From Alkaliphilus flagellatus (GTDB taxonomy: Bacteria > Bacillota > Clostridia > Peptostreptococcales > Natronincolaceae): 64,000 bases of DNA. The stretch lies in NCBI RefSeq assembly GCF_018919215.1, contig NZ_JAHLQK010000002.1, positions 62,001 through 126,000 on the forward strand. Direction: 5' to 3'. Within the stretch, counting starts at the first letter, position 1; each line of letters begins with the position of its first letter. The notes below the pieces were generated by a model, which was given only the letters and a program-made list of their open reading frames with translations, ran no database searches and was not told the DNA's origin. A program made the position numbers and the translations under genes. This document shows positions 1 to 9,030 of the stretch, one piece after another.

Positions 1-700
1 GTAGAACCTTTGCATCTAAAGGGATATTGCCCCTTGTATCTACAACTATTCTAATGGGATTTTTTTTATCTATACTATCTAGCCTGGTTGTAAGTAGAGG
101 ATCATCAGCTAAAACCGTGCCTATTCCAACCATTATGGAAGTAAATCTATGGCGCAGCTCATGAACATAGTGTCTAGATTCTTCGTTGGTAATCCAACGG
201 GAATCTCCAGTATAAGCTGCAATTTTACCGTCTAGGGTCATTGCTGTTTTAAGAACACAAAAGGGAAGTCCTGTTGTAATAAATTTAATGAAAACCTCAT
301 TTAGCTTTTTTGCCTCATTCTCTAATACACCTATAGCTACTTCGATCCCATGTTGTCGTAATATATTAATTCCTTTACCAGCCACAAGAGGGTTAGGATC
401 TTCCATGGCAACCACAACCTTTTTAATACCTTTTTTAATAATAGTATTAACACAGGGCGGGGTCTTTCCAAAATGAGAGCAGGGTTCTAGGGTTACATAC
501 ATTGTAGCCCCTGCAACATCTTCTTTAGTATTGTTAAAGGCATTAACCTCAGCATGGGCGTCTCCGTATTTTTTGTGATAGCCTTCGCCAATAATCCTGC
601 CGTCTTTAACTATTACTGCTCCCACTAAGGGATTAGGATTTGTATAACCAATACCGAGCTTTGCTAAATCTAAAGCTCTAGTCATATATAAATAATCCAT
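1..700 (-). CDS. ribD: RibD, bifunctional riboflavin deaminase/reductase (3' end outside window)
   Basis: Diaminohydroxyphosphoribosylaminopyrimidine deaminase / 5-amino-6-(5-phosphoribosylamino)uracil reductase, two steps of riboflavin synthesis. About 233 codons are visible from an ATG at 700. The N-terminal half is a cytidine-deaminase-type zinc domain with HAEVNAF and PCSHFGKTPPC; the reductase half begins near residue 145 (KTAMTLDGKIA) and is cut by the window edge. It lies directly behind an FMN riboswitch and attenuator, so it is expected to be switched off by FMN and to lead a rib operon continuing to the left. Identification is firm; length and downstream genes cannot be seen. Confidence 0.95.
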   Translation of the reverse strand, partial: MDYLYMTRALDLAKLGIGYTNPNPLVGAVIVKDGRIIGEGYHKKYGDAHAEVNAFNNTKEDVAGATMYVTLEPCSHFGKTPPCVNTIIKKGIKKVVVAMEDPNPLVAGKGINILRQHGIEVAIGVLENEAKKLNEVFIKFITTGLPFCVLKTAMTLDGKIAAYTGDSRWITNEESRHYVHELRHRFTSIMVGIGTVLADDPLLTTRLDSIDKKNPIRIVVDTRGNIPLDAKVL

Positions 701-728
701 ATTTTCACCTCAATTTTTTAAATATAAA

Positions 729-760
729 AAAGCCCTGATAAAAATTATCAGGGCTTGGTT
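729..760 (-). terminator. Attenuator terminator of the FMN riboswitch
   Basis: Inverted repeat AAGCCCTGATA / TATCAGGGCTT followed on the minus strand by a run of T. It sits between the riboswitch aptamer and ribD, the expected place for FMN-induced premature termination. Confidence 0.88.
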
Positions 761-820
761 CCACAAATTAACCCAATAAGAACTATACAAAAATAGAACT
801 TAAAGAGTATAATAACTTTT

Positions 821-932
821 CCTTCTTTCATCCAGACTTTACTGTCGGTACTGGAATTGCACCAGTTCTGCCAAATAGGCTCGCGGACTTTACCGCCGGT
901 AGGGACTTGCACCCTGCCCTGAAGGACGTTCA
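821..932 (-). ncRNA. FMN riboswitch (RFN element)
   Basis: Read on the minus strand, this leader has the conserved RFN blocks: AGGGCAGGGTG, CCTACCGGCGGTA, AGTCCGCGAGCC and the closing GTCTGGATG-type segment, with outer arms CCTTC / GAAGG. It lies about 120 nt upstream of ribD with an intrinsic terminator in between, so FMN binding should favour termination. Confidence 0.95.
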
Positions 933-951
933 ATATTCATTTAACAGCTTA

Positions 952-980
952 AGATTAACATTGATTTTAAATTAAGTCAA
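952..980 (-). promoter_or_regulatory. Probable sigma-A promoter of the ribD operon
   Basis: Minus-strand TTGACT (975-980) and TAATCT (952-957) separated by 17 nt, placed just upstream of the riboswitch aptamer. Confidence 0.6.
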
Positions 981-1074
981 TATGTATTTTATAATTTTAA
1001 GAATTATTATTAGCTTATTTAGATGAATTCTTAAGTGGTATTTTTAATAGTATAGTGATAAGAATTTAAATGTA

Positions 1075-1133
1075 TTTAAGGGTTTAATGGGTGAAGAAAT
1101 TTACCCCATTAAACCCTTAATTTATTTAATGGG
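1075..1133. promoter_or_regulatory. Candidate enhancer (UAS): three spaced TTTAATGGG repeats
   Basis: TTTAATGGG occurs at 1083-1091 and 1125-1133, with an inverted copy CCCATTAAA at 1105-1113. The first two form a 15-bp perfect inverted repeat. Centre-to-centre spacing is about 22 and 20 bp, near two helical turns, and the array lies roughly 80-130 bp before the predicted start of the sigma-54 promoter, where enhancer-binding proteins normally sit. An alternative is a plain terminator hairpin, but no plus-strand gene lies upstream. Function is inference. Confidence 0.5.
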
Positions 1134-1187
1134 ATAAAAATAAAAGCTACTGTGGCTGAAAAGTCTAAATATTTAGTCATAAAATTT

Positions 1188-1203
1188 TGGCATAAAATTT
1201 GCA
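1188..1203 (+). promoter_or_regulatory. Sigma-54 (-24/-12) promoter of the ior operon
   Basis: TTGGCATAAAATTTGCA has the invariant GG and GC exactly 10 nt apart and matches TGGCA-N6-TTGCA, the RpoN consensus. The start would be near 1214, giving a leader of about 205 nt before iorA. A sigma-54 activator gene lies at 14864-16264. Confidence 0.82.
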
Positions 1204-1319
1204 AGTCTAATAATAGGATAAATTATTAAAATGAAATCATTATTACTTTACACTTTGATAAAGTATAGATTTTCTAACTATCAATAGCCTTCTAAGAAGT
1301 AATAGGTTGGTAATATTTT

Positions 1320-1395
1320 GAGCACTTGAAATTTTTAAGAAAGTTTAAAGTTTAAGTGCGACATGACTCGATGCAATAGCATCAAACGAATTTTA
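1320..1395 (+). other. Structured 5' leader of the ior operon
   Basis: Two small inverted repeats precede the iorA ribosome binding site: GCACTTGAA (1322) with TTTAAGTGC (1351), and GATGC/GCATC (1370-1383). No known riboswitch is recognised and no T-run follows, so any role is unknown. Confidence 0.3.
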
Positions 1396-1418
1396 TAAAT
1401 ATAGGAGGGGGACAAAAA

Positions 1419-3197
1419 ATGAAACAATTACTTACAGGTAATGAAGCTGTTGCCCGAGGGGCCTATGAAGCAGGTATTACATATGCTGCGGCTTATCCGG
1501 GTACACCAAGTACAGAAATTCTAGAAAACATTGCACCTTACAAAAAGGAAATAATAGCAGAATGGGCTCCAAATGAAAAGGTTGCCTTAGAATCCGCAAT
1601 AGGTGCTTCTGTTGTTGGTGCTAGATCTTTAGCTGCAATGAAACACGTAGGTGTAAACGTAGCAGCTGATCCATTTTTTACATACGCATATACAGGAGTC
1701 AATGGAGGAATGGTACTTGTTTCTGCAGACGATCCAGGATGTCATTCTTCTCAAAACGAGCAGGATAATAGACTATATGCTAGGTTTGCAAAGGTAGCAA
1801 TGGTAGAGCCAAGCGACAGCCAAGAGTGTAAGGATATGGTAAAGGCTGCTATAGAAATAAGTGAAAGATTTGATACCTTAGTCCTTTTTAGAATGACAAC
1901 TAGGGTATGTCATGGAAAGAGTCTTGTTGAATTTGGCGAGAGGGAAGAAGTAGGTATAAAGACTTACGATAAAAAGCCTCAAAAATACGGTGCAATACCA
2001 GCCCATGCAAGACAGCTTAGAGTAGTATTAGAAGACAGATTAAAGGAATTAGAAAAGTTTTCTAATGAAACAGATCTAAACTTCTTCGAGTGGAACGATA
2101 AAAAAGTTGGTATTATTTCATCTGGAGTAGCTTATCAATATGCTAAAGATGTATTTGGAGATACTGTTTCATATTTAAAGCTAGGATTTACCCATCCTCT
2201 ACCGATGGATAAAATAAATGAGTTTGCTAAGGAAGTAGATACACTTTATGTAATAGAAGAGCTAGAGCCTTATATTGAAGATCAGTTAAAAGCAGCAGGG
2301 ATTGCCTGTATAGGAAAAGATAAAATTCCTAATATAGGAGAGTTAAATCCTGATATTATTGCAAAGGCATTATTGGGAGAAGAAAGAGAAATAGTTGATT
2401 ACGACAGGAATGTTGCTGTAAATAGACCTCCAACACTTTGTGCAGGATGTCCACATAGGGGCTTCTTCTACGAGCTAAGCAAGAGAAAAGGTATTATAGT
2501 TAATGGAGATATTGGATGTTATGGCTTAGGTATAGCGCCACCACTTAGTACAGTAGATACTATTATATGTATGGGGGCTAGTATTAGTATGGCCCACGGG
2601 GCTCAAAAAGTGCTTAACAGACATGAAAGCAATAAGAGAATGGTAGCTGTAATAGGTGACTCAACATTCTTCCATACTGGTGTTAATAGTCTGATCGACA
2701 CAATGTATAATAGAAGCAATACAATAAATGTTATTATGGATAACAGAATTACAGGTATGACTGGTCATCAGGAGAATCCTGGAACAGGGTATACTCTTCA
2801 AGGAATGCCTACAAAGGAGATAGATATCCCTGCTTTATGTAAGGCTATTGGAATAGAGCATATTAGAACGGTTAACCCATTAGACTTAAAAGAAACTAAG
2901 GAAGCTTTAGATTGGGCAACAAGCTTAGATGAGCCTTCTGTTATTATTACAAGATGGCCATGTGTTCTTAAAAAACTTTCGACTCAGGACAAAGAAGAAT
3001 TTGGTGATTATAAAGGATTATGTGAGGTTAATCACGAAAAATGTATTGGATGTAGAATGTGTGTTAGAACAGGATGTCCTGCACTTCGTTTTGATAAGTC
3101 AATAAAGAAAGTTACAATTGATAAAAATCAATGTGTAGGCTGTGAAGTATGTCTTCAAGTATGTCCGACAAAAGCTATTAGTAAGGTGGGTGAATAA
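1419..3197 (+). CDS. iorA: Indolepyruvate ferredoxin oxidoreductase, alpha subunit
   Basis: Catalytic, thiamine-diphosphate subunit of IOR, which oxidatively decarboxylates aryl pyruvates (from Trp, Phe, Tyr) to aryl-acetyl-CoA, passing electrons to ferredoxin. The 592 residues show the family order: pyruvate-ferredoxin-oxidoreductase N-terminal domain (AYPGTPSTEI), CAGCPHRGFF near residue 341, a TPP-binding segment with GDSTFFHTG and NRITGMTGHQ, and a C-terminal 2x[4Fe-4S] ferredoxin domain (CIGCRMCVRTGC and CVGCEVCLQVCP). It has a strong AGGAGGGGG site and heads an operon with iorB, buk and an aminotransferase behind a sigma-54 promoter, which suggests demand-controlled amino acid catabolism. 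Length is normal. Confidence 0.96.
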   Translation: MKQLLTGNEAVARGAYEAGITYAAAYPGTPSTEILENIAPYKKEIIAEWAPNEKVALESAIGASVVGARSLAAMKHVGVNVAADPFFTYAYTGVNGGMVLVSADDPGCHSSQNEQDNRLYARFAKVAMVEPSDSQECKDMVKAAIEISERFDTLVLFRMTTRVCHGKSLVEFGEREEVGIKTYDKKPQKYGAIPAHARQLRVVLEDRLKELEKFSNETDLNFFEWNDKKVGIISSGVAYQYAKDVFGDTVSYLKLGFTHPLPMDKINEFAKEVDTLYVIEELEPYIEDQLKAAGIACIGKDKIPNIGELNPDIIAKALLGEEREIVDYDRNVAVNRPPTLCAGCPHRGFFYELSKRKGIIVNGDIGCYGLGIAPPLSTVDTIICMGASISMAHGAQKVLNRHESNKRMVAVIGDSTFFHTGVNSLIDTMYNRSNTINVIMDNRITGMTGHQENPGTGYTLQGMPTKEIDIPALCKAIGIEHIRTVNPLDLKETKEALDWATSLDEPSVIITRWPCVLKKLSTQDKEEFGDYKGLCEVNHEKCIGCRMCVRTGCPALRFDKSIKKVTIDKNQCVGCEVCLQVCPTKAISKVGE

Positions 3198-3198
3198 T

Positions 3199-3777
3199 AT
3201 GTCAGAGGTTAAAAGTTTATTATTAGTTGGAGTAGGTGGACAGGGAACTATTCTTGCTAGTAAAATATTATCAGCAGGTTTAGTAGATGCCGGCTATGAT
3301 GTTAAGATGTCAGAGGTTCACGGTATGGCCCAAAGAGGTGGAAGTGTTACTACCCAAGTTAGGTTTGGAGAAAAGGTATATGCTCCTATTATAGGAAAAG
3401 GGCAGGCAGATATTTTAGTTTCCTTTGAGGCTATGGAGGCTATTAGATGGCTAGAATATTTGAACCCTAAAGGAAAGGCTGTAGTTAATGAGTATGAAAT
3501 ACCTTCTGCACCAATACTTATGGGAAATGCAGATTACCCAGAAGGAGTGATAGAGAAGATAAAAGAAAAGGTAGATACTAATGTGTTAGATGCAGGTAAG
3601 ATTGCAGAAGACTTAGGGAATGCCAAAACTATGAATATAGTTCTTTTAGGAGCCCTAGTTAAAGCCATGAATCTTACTGATATAGATTGGGAAAAGGCAA
3701 TAAGAGAAAGCGTAAAAGAACAATTTATAGACATTAATATAAAAGCATTTAACGAAGGAATGAAGGCAGTATCTTAA
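3199..3777 (+). CDS. iorB: Indolepyruvate ferredoxin oxidoreductase, beta subunit
   Basis: Gamma/beta-type subunit partnering IorA. The start at ATG 3199, one base after the iorA stop and behind AAGGTGGG, is preferred over an upstream ATG at 3142 inside iorA, because the family begins just before the glycine-rich LLLVGVGGQGTILA. The 192 residues include the conserved EVHGMAQRGGSV segment typical of the POR gamma domain. Translational coupling with iorA is likely. Electrons from the pair should go to ferredoxin, such as the polyferredoxin at 12188 or a housekeeping one. Confidence 0.95.
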   Translation: MSEVKSLLLVGVGGQGTILASKILSAGLVDAGYDVKMSEVHGMAQRGGSVTTQVRFGEKVYAPIIGKGQADILVSFEAMEAIRWLEYLNPKGKAVVNEYEIPSAPILMGNADYPEGVIEKIKEKVDTNVLDAGKIAEDLGNAKTMNIVLLGALVKAMNLTDIDWEKAIRESVKEQFIDINIKAFNEGMKAVS

Positions 3778-3803
3778 TCAACCATATTAGAGGAGGAAAA
3801 CAA

Positions 3804-4868
3804 GTGTCTTTTAAAATACTAGCTATAAACCCAGGATCAACTTCAACAAAAATCGCAATATATGAGGATACTAAAGAAATATATAAAAAGAATATAGAGC
3901 ACCCTAGTGAAGAGATCGCAAAATATAAAAGTATTACGGATCAATATGAGATGAGATATAAGCAAATAATGGACTTTTTAAATGAAAATAACTTTAATGT
4001 AAAGGAGCTTACAGCAGTGGTAGGTAGGGGTGGCCCACTTCCTCCAGTACGTTCGGGAGCCTATAGAGTAAACGATGCGATGGTTGATAGATTAAAGAAC
4101 AGACCAATAATTGAGCATGCATCTAATTTAGGAGCAATAATAGCTAAGGAAATAGCAGAATCCATCGGAGTAGAAGCATTTATTTATGATTCTATTTCAG
4201 TAGATGAATTAGATGATATTGCAAGAATTTCAGGTGTAGCTGATATAGAAAGACAGAGCCTAACCCATTGTCTTAATATGAGGGCAGCTGCTATAAAGAC
4301 AGCTGGAAATATAGGTAAAAACTATAAGGAATGTAACTTCGTAGTTGCCCACTTAGGTGGTGGAATATCTTTAAGTGCTCATAAAAAGGGTAGAATGGTA
4401 GATATGGTATCGGATGTGGAAGGACCATTTTCACCAGAGAGAGCTGGCGTGCTACCTACTGACAAACTAGTTAGTATGTGTTATACTAATGAACAACCTA
4501 TTGTAAAGAAAAAACTTAGGGGTAATGGCGGTTTAGTATCCTACCTAAATACAAATAGCGCTCTAGAGGTAGAAAATAGAATTAATAATGGAGACGAATA
4601 TGCAAAACTCGTATACGAAGCTATGGCTTATCAAATTGCAAAGGCCATAGGTGAGCTTTCTGTGGTGCTGGAAGGCAAAATAGACAAAATTATACTTACT
4701 GGTGGAATTGCATATTCAAAAATGCTTACAGATTGGATTGTAAAGAGGGTAGCTTTTATTGCTCCAGTGGAAATATTACCAGGAGAGAACGAGCTAGAGT
4801 CTCTAGCGCTAGGGGCTTTAAGAGTGCTTAAAGGGGAAGAAGAAGCATACGAATATGATTTAAATTAG
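3804..4868 (+). CDS. buk: Butyrate kinase family acyl kinase
   Basis: Acetokinase-superfamily enzyme converting acyl phosphate plus ADP to a free acid plus ATP. The start is GTG at 3804 behind GAGGAGG; the protein opens with [16 protein letters not shown], carries GRGGPLPPV and GGGISLSAH, and at 354 residues matches butyrate kinase. It sits in the ior operon, where the acyl group would be aryl-acetyl or branched-chain acyl from a 2-keto acid, giving substrate-level ATP. No phosphotransacylase (ptb) is present here, so the CoA to phosphate step must be encoded elsewhere. Family assignment is sure; substrate is inferred from context. Confidence 0.92.
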   Translation: MSFKILAINPGSTSTKIAIYEDTKEIYKKNIEHPSEEIAKYKSITDQYEMRYKQIMDFLNENNFNVKELTAVVGRGGPLPPVRSGAYRVNDAMVDRLKNRPIIEHASNLGAIIAKEIAESIGVEAFIYDSISVDELDDIARISGVADIERQSLTHCLNMRAAAIKTAGNIGKNYKECNFVVAHLGGGISLSAHKKGRMVDMVSDVEGPFSPERAGVLPTDKLVSMCYTNEQPIVKKKLRGNGGLVSYLNTNSALEVENRINNGDEYAKLVYEAMAYQIAKAIGELSVVLEGKIDKIILTGGIAYSKMLTDWIVKRVAFIAPVEILPGENELESLALGALRVLKGEEEAYEYDLN

Positions 4869-4902
4869 CAAATATATTGATATTGAGGAGAGTGTAGGTT
4901 AT

Positions 4903-6015
4903 ATGTCTAAAAATCTGTTTAGAAAAGAACTAGATGCACTAAGACCTTATGTTCCTGGAAAACCTATTGAAGAAGTACAAAAGGAATATGGAATAGATCA
5001 AATAGAAAAATTGGCATCTAATGAAAATCCTTTAGGGCCTTCACCAAAGGCAGTAGAAGCTATTAAGAGAGAAGCAGAAAATATTAATATTTATCCAGAT
5101 GCCTATGCAATGAAATTAAAACAAGAAATTGCTAAAAGAACTAATTTAAGTCACGAAAATATAGTTACAGGGAATGGTGGAGAGCAGATTATACAAATAA
5201 TTGCTCAAACATTTATAAGCCATGGTGACGAAGCTTTAATGGCGGACACTACCTTTGGATTATATGAAACAAGTGTACTTAATATGGGCGGTGTTCCTGT
5301 TCAGCTACCATTAAAAAACTATAAGCACGATCTAGATGGATTTATCGAAAAAATTAATGATAAAACAAAGATAATATATATTTGTAATCCAAACAATCCT
5401 ATAGGCAATATTCTATCAAAGGATGAGATTGAAAACTTTGTAGCTAAGGTGCCAGAGGATATTGTAATTGTATTTGACGAGGCATACTATGATTATGCTA
5501 AGGTTAATCCAGACTATCCAGAATCTCTTCATATTTTGGCTAAAAGACCAAATACTATTTTACTTAGAACCTTCTCTAAGGTGGCAGGTATTGCTGGAGT
5601 TAGGGTAGGCTATGCCCTTACATCTAAGGAAATTGCAGCTCAGATGGGAAAAGTTAAGGATGTATTTAATGTTAACGTATTAGCCCAAGCTGCTGCATTA
5701 GGCGCGTTAGAAGATACAGAGCATATTGAAAAAACTATTAAGTTAAACTACGATTCCATAGCTATTATGGAAAAGTATTTTGAGGAAAATGACTTAGAAT
5801 ATATAAAATCTAATGCAAACTTTATATTTGCAAATATAAATACCCATTCTAAGCCAGTATTCGAAGAGCTAATGAAGCAGGGAATAATCATTAGACCAGG
5901 CTACCTATGGAAGTGGGATAATTGGATAAGAGTTAGTACTGGAACTATTGAGCAAACAGAGAAGTTTATTGATAAGCTTGATGGGATTCTTAAGGTTGAA
6001 GCGGTTAGTTGTTAG
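4903..6015 (+). CDS. Histidinol-phosphate aminotransferase-like PLP aminotransferase
   Basis: Class I/II fold-type I aminotransferase, 370 residues, close to His[13 protein letters not shown] near the N terminus, [15 protein letters not shown], and the PLP lysine in [16 protein letters not shown] (about residue 225). No other his gene is nearby. It follows iorAB and buk on the same strand and ends at a strong terminator, so I infer that it works as an aromatic aminotransferase supplying aryl pyruvates to IOR. HisC-type enzymes are known to accept aromatic amino acids. Annotation purely as hisC would miss this context. Confidence 0.88.
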   Translation: MSKNLFRKELDALRPYVPGKPIEEVQKEYGIDQIEKLASNENPLGPSPKAVEAIKREAENINIYPDAYAMKLKQEIAKRTNLSHENIVTGNGGEQIIQIIAQTFISHGDEALMADTTFGLYETSVLNMGGVPVQLPLKNYKHDLDGFIEKINDKTKIIYICNPNNPIGNILSKDEIENFVAKVPEDIVIVFDEAYYDYAKVNPDYPESLHILAKRPNTILLRTFSKVAGIAGVRVGYALTSKEIAAQMGKVKDVFNVNVLAQAAALGALEDTEHIEKTIKLNYDSIAIMEKYFEENDLEYIKSNANFIFANINTHSKPVFEELMKQGIIIRPGYLWKWDNWIRVSTGTIEQTEKFIDKLDGILKVEAVSC

Positions 6016-6033
6016 GTAATTTAGGACTTTTTA

Positions 6034-6077
6034 AAACACCAACTTTGTCTGGTAATAAGATAAGTTGGTGTTTTTTT
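6034..6077 (+). terminator. Terminator of the ior operon
   Basis: Twelve-base perfect arms AAACACCAACTT / AAGTTGGTGTTT followed by a seven-T run, 18 bases after the aminotransferase stop. Confidence 0.93.
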
Positions 6078-6245
6078 ATGAAATGAATAGTATTTAGAAT
6101 AAAAATAGCTAAATTCGACTATTTTCAACATTGTTTTTGTTTGTACTATGATATAATCTATTCGAACTTAAAGACTTAATATTGTTTATAATTTGAATAT
6201 TTCAGTTTTAACAAATGTATTATACTATTTTGGGAGGCGCTATTA

Positions 6246-7169
6246 ATGAAATTATTTTGGAAGATATTTTTTATCTTTCTTATTATCTTTACTGTTATAG
6301 GGATAGGGTTTTCAATTACTATAAAAAATACCTTGAAAGAAATTCAGAATCCAAATATTATAGTCGCTGAGATAGATAATGCAAAAACTGATAATGATAA
6401 TACTTCGAAAGGTCCTATAAATATATTAATTGCCGGTATTGCAGATTACTCATTAGCAGATTCAATAATACTATGTAGCTTTTATCCAGAAAAAAAATAT
6501 TTAAATCTTATGTCTATACCAAGAGATACTTTCTATCATAGAAAAGGTTTCAACAGAGCAGATCTCAAAAAGATTAATGCAAGCCATGCAGTAAAAGGTG
6601 GAAGTGATATAAAGGCTAAATCATTGATAGATTCTGTAAGTGACTTATTAGGCGTTGAAATACATGATTTCATTAAGTTGGATTTTGAAGCTGTTGAAAA
6701 ATCAATAGATGCTATTGGTGGAGTGAAAATAGATATCGAAGATGATATGTATTATTTTGATTCTGAATATTCGACTCCTCTATTAATTAATTTCAAAAAA
6801 GGTAAACAAAAGTTAAATGGAGAGGATTCATTAAAATATTTAAGATATAGAGAAAAGTCAAAAGGAGATTTAGGAAGGATAGAAAGGCAACAGAAATTTA
6901 TAAAATCATTTATCACCCAATCATTAAACTTAAAAATATTTAAAATTTTAGAGATAGCAACTGAACATGTAGAAACTACAATGAGTGCAAAAGATATAAC
7001 AAATTATTTAAGTCAATTATATAAAATGAAAAATGAAAATATTAATTTTACTGTATTACCAGGTAAACCAGAATATATAGACGGTGTTAGCTATTATAAT
7101 CATAATAAGATAGAAACACAAAAATTAATATCGAACATATACAAAATTAGCGAAGGGAAAACTAGATGA
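6246..7169 (+). CDS. LytR-CpsA-Psr (LCP) family cell-envelope protein
   Basis: LCP proteins attach anionic glycopolymers to peptidoglycan on the outer face of the membrane. The 307 residues have one N-terminal membrane segment (about 5-27), then the LCP domain with NILIAGI, DSIILCSF, MSIPRDT and the Arg-rich KYLRYREKS / LGRIERQQ segments that bind the polyprenyl phosphate. The start has a GGGAGG site 8 bases upstream. Flanking terminators make it monocistronic. The stop TGA overlaps an ATG that opens only an 8-codon ORF. Confidence 0.9.
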   Translation: MKLFWKIFFIFLIIFTVIGIGFSITIKNTLKEIQNPNIIVAEIDNAKTDNDNTSKGPINILIAGIADYSLADSIILCSFYPEKKYLNLMSIPRDTFYHRKGFNRADLKKINASHAVKGGSDIKAKSLIDSVSDLLGVEIHDFIKLDFEAVEKSIDAIGGVKIDIEDDMYYFDSEYSTPLLINFKKGKQKLNGEDSLKYLRYREKSKGDLGRIERQQKFIKSFITQSLNLKIFKILEIATEHVETTMSAKDITNYLSQLYKMKNENINFTVLPGKPEYIDGVSYYNHNKIETQKLISNIYKISEGKTR

Positions 7170-7226
7170 AAAAAATTGTAATTGCATTGTGAAGGAGAAC
7201 CTATTATGAGTCAAAGTATTTCAAAA

Positions 7227-7271
7227 AATACAAAAAAGCTTCTTGAGTAGCACAAGAAGCTTTTTTGTATT
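7227..7271. terminator. Bidirectional terminator between converging genes
   Basis: Nineteen-base near-perfect arms (AATACAAAAAAGCTTCTTG at 7227-7245 and its complement at 7253-7271), with A-tract and T-tract giving termination on both strands. A 14-codon ORF (ATG 7206, MSQSISKNTKKLLE) with an AAGGAG site ends inside the hairpin. Confidence 0.9.
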
Positions 7272-7277
7272 AAAAAT

Positions 7278-8033
7278 CTATTTAATAATGGAAGGAGAAA
7301 CAATATCTTTCAAAATACTATTTGGAATTTCAAACTCTATTATGCCAGCTGCATAAGGAGCTATTTCGTATTGACCAAAGTAAATAACTAGCTTTCCATC
7401 TTTTATAAAGAAGGATTGTTCATCACTAATGCCGCTAAATACTTCTACTTCATCTGGGAAAAACTTATCTGGGTCTTCTTTTATTTGTTTTTGTATTTCT
7501 TCATTAATTATTTTTTTGTAGTCACTTCCTTCTTTAAAGAACTCTCCTAAAGCAATTTCTTTACCAGTTCTTAGATCAAAGTTGTAAGGAACTCTTACAC
7601 TCATACCGTGGGCACCACCAGTGTATTGGTAGTTTAAAACTGTTACGCTTATTAACTCACTATTTGCTGTATGAACTTCGTAATCTACTAATAACTCATA
7701 TTTATGAAGTTCTATATTTTCTTTTTTTGCATCTTTAAAATCATTCTCAGCCATTTGTGATATTTCTTCTTTTATTTTTAATGCATCTTTTTCAAGAAGA
7801 GTGTTTATTTCATTTAAAAGTTCTTTATTATTTTCGCTAGAAAAAACAGGAAGTTTAATGCTACTTTCTAATGCCTCATTATCGTCGGATATTGCTTTAG
7901 TTTCTACTTCTAATGTTTGTACCATGCCTTGCTGTTTACTACTATAGGTTGATGGAGTCATTCCATTTGCACAACCTGCAGTCACCGAACCAATTAATAT
8001 AAGCATTACAGGAATAAAAATTTTTCTTTTCAT
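7278..8033 (-). CDS. Lipoprotein with DUF4163/DUF3298 (RsiV/PdaC-like) domains
   Basis: Predicted exported lipoprotein: a positive start, a hydrophobic stretch, and a lipobox SVTAGC with the lipid cysteine at residue 21. The ATG at 8033 is chosen because AGGAGAG lies 5-8 bases before it; an ATG at 8051 has no site. After a linker the protein has a DUF4163-like region and a C-terminal DUF3298 region (YTGGAHGM and the DLRTGKEIALGEFF segment), as in RsiV and PdaC-type proteins that interact with lysozyme or peptidoglycan. Its specific role is unknown. It converges on the LCP gene and shares the terminator. Confidence 0.82.
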   Translation of the reverse strand: MKRKIFIPVMLILIGSVTAGCANGMTPSTYSSKQQGMVQTLEVETKAISDDNEALESSIKLPVFSSENNKELLNEINTLLEKDALKIKEEISQMAENDFKDAKKENIELHKYELLVDYEVHTANSELISVTVLNYQYTGGAHGMSVRVPYNFDLRTGKEIALGEFFKEGSDYKKIINEEIQKQIKEDPDKFFPDEVEVFSGISDEQSFFIKDGKLVIYFGQYEIAPYAAGIIEFEIPNSILKDIVSPSIIK

Positions 8034-8327
8034 AAATATCTCTCCTATCAAATTTTATTTAATAATTTAAAGCATAATAAGATTTACTACTTGAGTTTTC
8101 TATATTATGTATTGATTTTATAGTATATCTTATGAACTTTTTTTGCTTTACAAACTAATTAAAAAAAATTACAAAAAGGTTAAAGAAAAAGGTAATAGTT
8201 ACTAATAGGTAAAACTTTAACTTTTTTCATAAGTTTAAGGCCATATTTTATAGCTAGATGAAGAAAACTATAGTAAAATACAGATAAGTAGGTAAGCGAG
8301 TATATAAATAAAGGGCAGGTGTTATGT

Positions 8328-9029
8328 ATGCAAGAAGAAAGAATAAAGGTACTAGTTGTGGAGGATGAGTCCTCTATTAGAAAATTTTTATCTATAAATT
8401 TAAATAGAGAAGGTTTTGAGGTTTTAGAAGCTGCATCTGGAGAAGAAGCTCTGGATATAATACGAAGAGTACAACCTAGAGTAGTAGTCTTGGACCTTAT
8501 GCTTCCTGGTATAGATGGATTTGAAGTATGCCAGAGTGTTAGAAAATCTATACCAAATATAGTTATTATTATGCTAACGGCTAAAAGTCAAGACATGGAT
8601 AAAATAATGGGATTAGAGCTGGGCGCAGATGACTACATGGTAAAGCCATTTAATCCACTAGAGCTAATTGCTAGAATAAGAGCAAACCTTAGAAAAATTG
8701 ACAATGCAAGGGGTCAATTGAAAAAGGCTATTACCTTTAGAGAATTTGAGTTAGATTTAGAGGCACAAAAGTTCTATAAAAGAGGAATCGAAATAGAGCT
8801 CACTCCCATAGAGTTTTCAATGATGAAGATGTTTATGGAAGGCAACAATAAGGCATTTAGTAGAGATGAAATTTTAAATATAGTATGGGGCAAAAATTAC
8901 TTTGGCGATATGAAAACTGTAGATGTCCATGTTAGAAGAATAAGAGAGAAAATAGAGGATGATCCATCAAGTCCACAAATAATAGAAACTGTTTGGGGAG
9001 TTGGTTATAGACTAAGGGGAGCAAAGTAA
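8328..9029 (+). CDS. OmpR/PhoB-family response regulator
   Basis: Two-component response regulator of about 233 residues: receiver domain with phospho-acceptor Asp56 in VVVLDLMLPG, the acidic VVEDE near residue 11 and the switch Lys in MVKPFNP, then a winged-helix DNA-binding domain (ELTPIEFSMMKMF, VDVHVRRIREKIE, VWGVGYRL). Start ATG 8328 is preferred to a GTG at 8319 on spacing from AGGT. It is followed with one base spacing by its histidine kinase and then by a lipoprotein, one operon. Target genes cannot be told from sequence. Confidence 0.93.
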   Translation: MQEERIKVLVVEDESSIRKFLSINLNREGFEVLEAASGEEALDIIRRVQPRVVVLDLMLPGIDGFEVCQSVRKSIPNIVIIMLTAKSQDMDKIMGLELGADDYMVKPFNPLELIARIRANLRKIDNARGQLKKAITFREFELDLEAQKFYKRGIEIELTPIEFSMMKMFMEGNNKAFSRDEILNIVWGKNYFGDMKTVDVHVRRIREKIEDDPSSPQIIETVWGVGYRLRGAK

Positions 9030-9030
9030 T

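Noticed and set aside
748-933. Minus-strand 61-codon frame across the ribD leader
   Set aside because: It coincides with the FMN riboswitch and its terminator and is not a gene.
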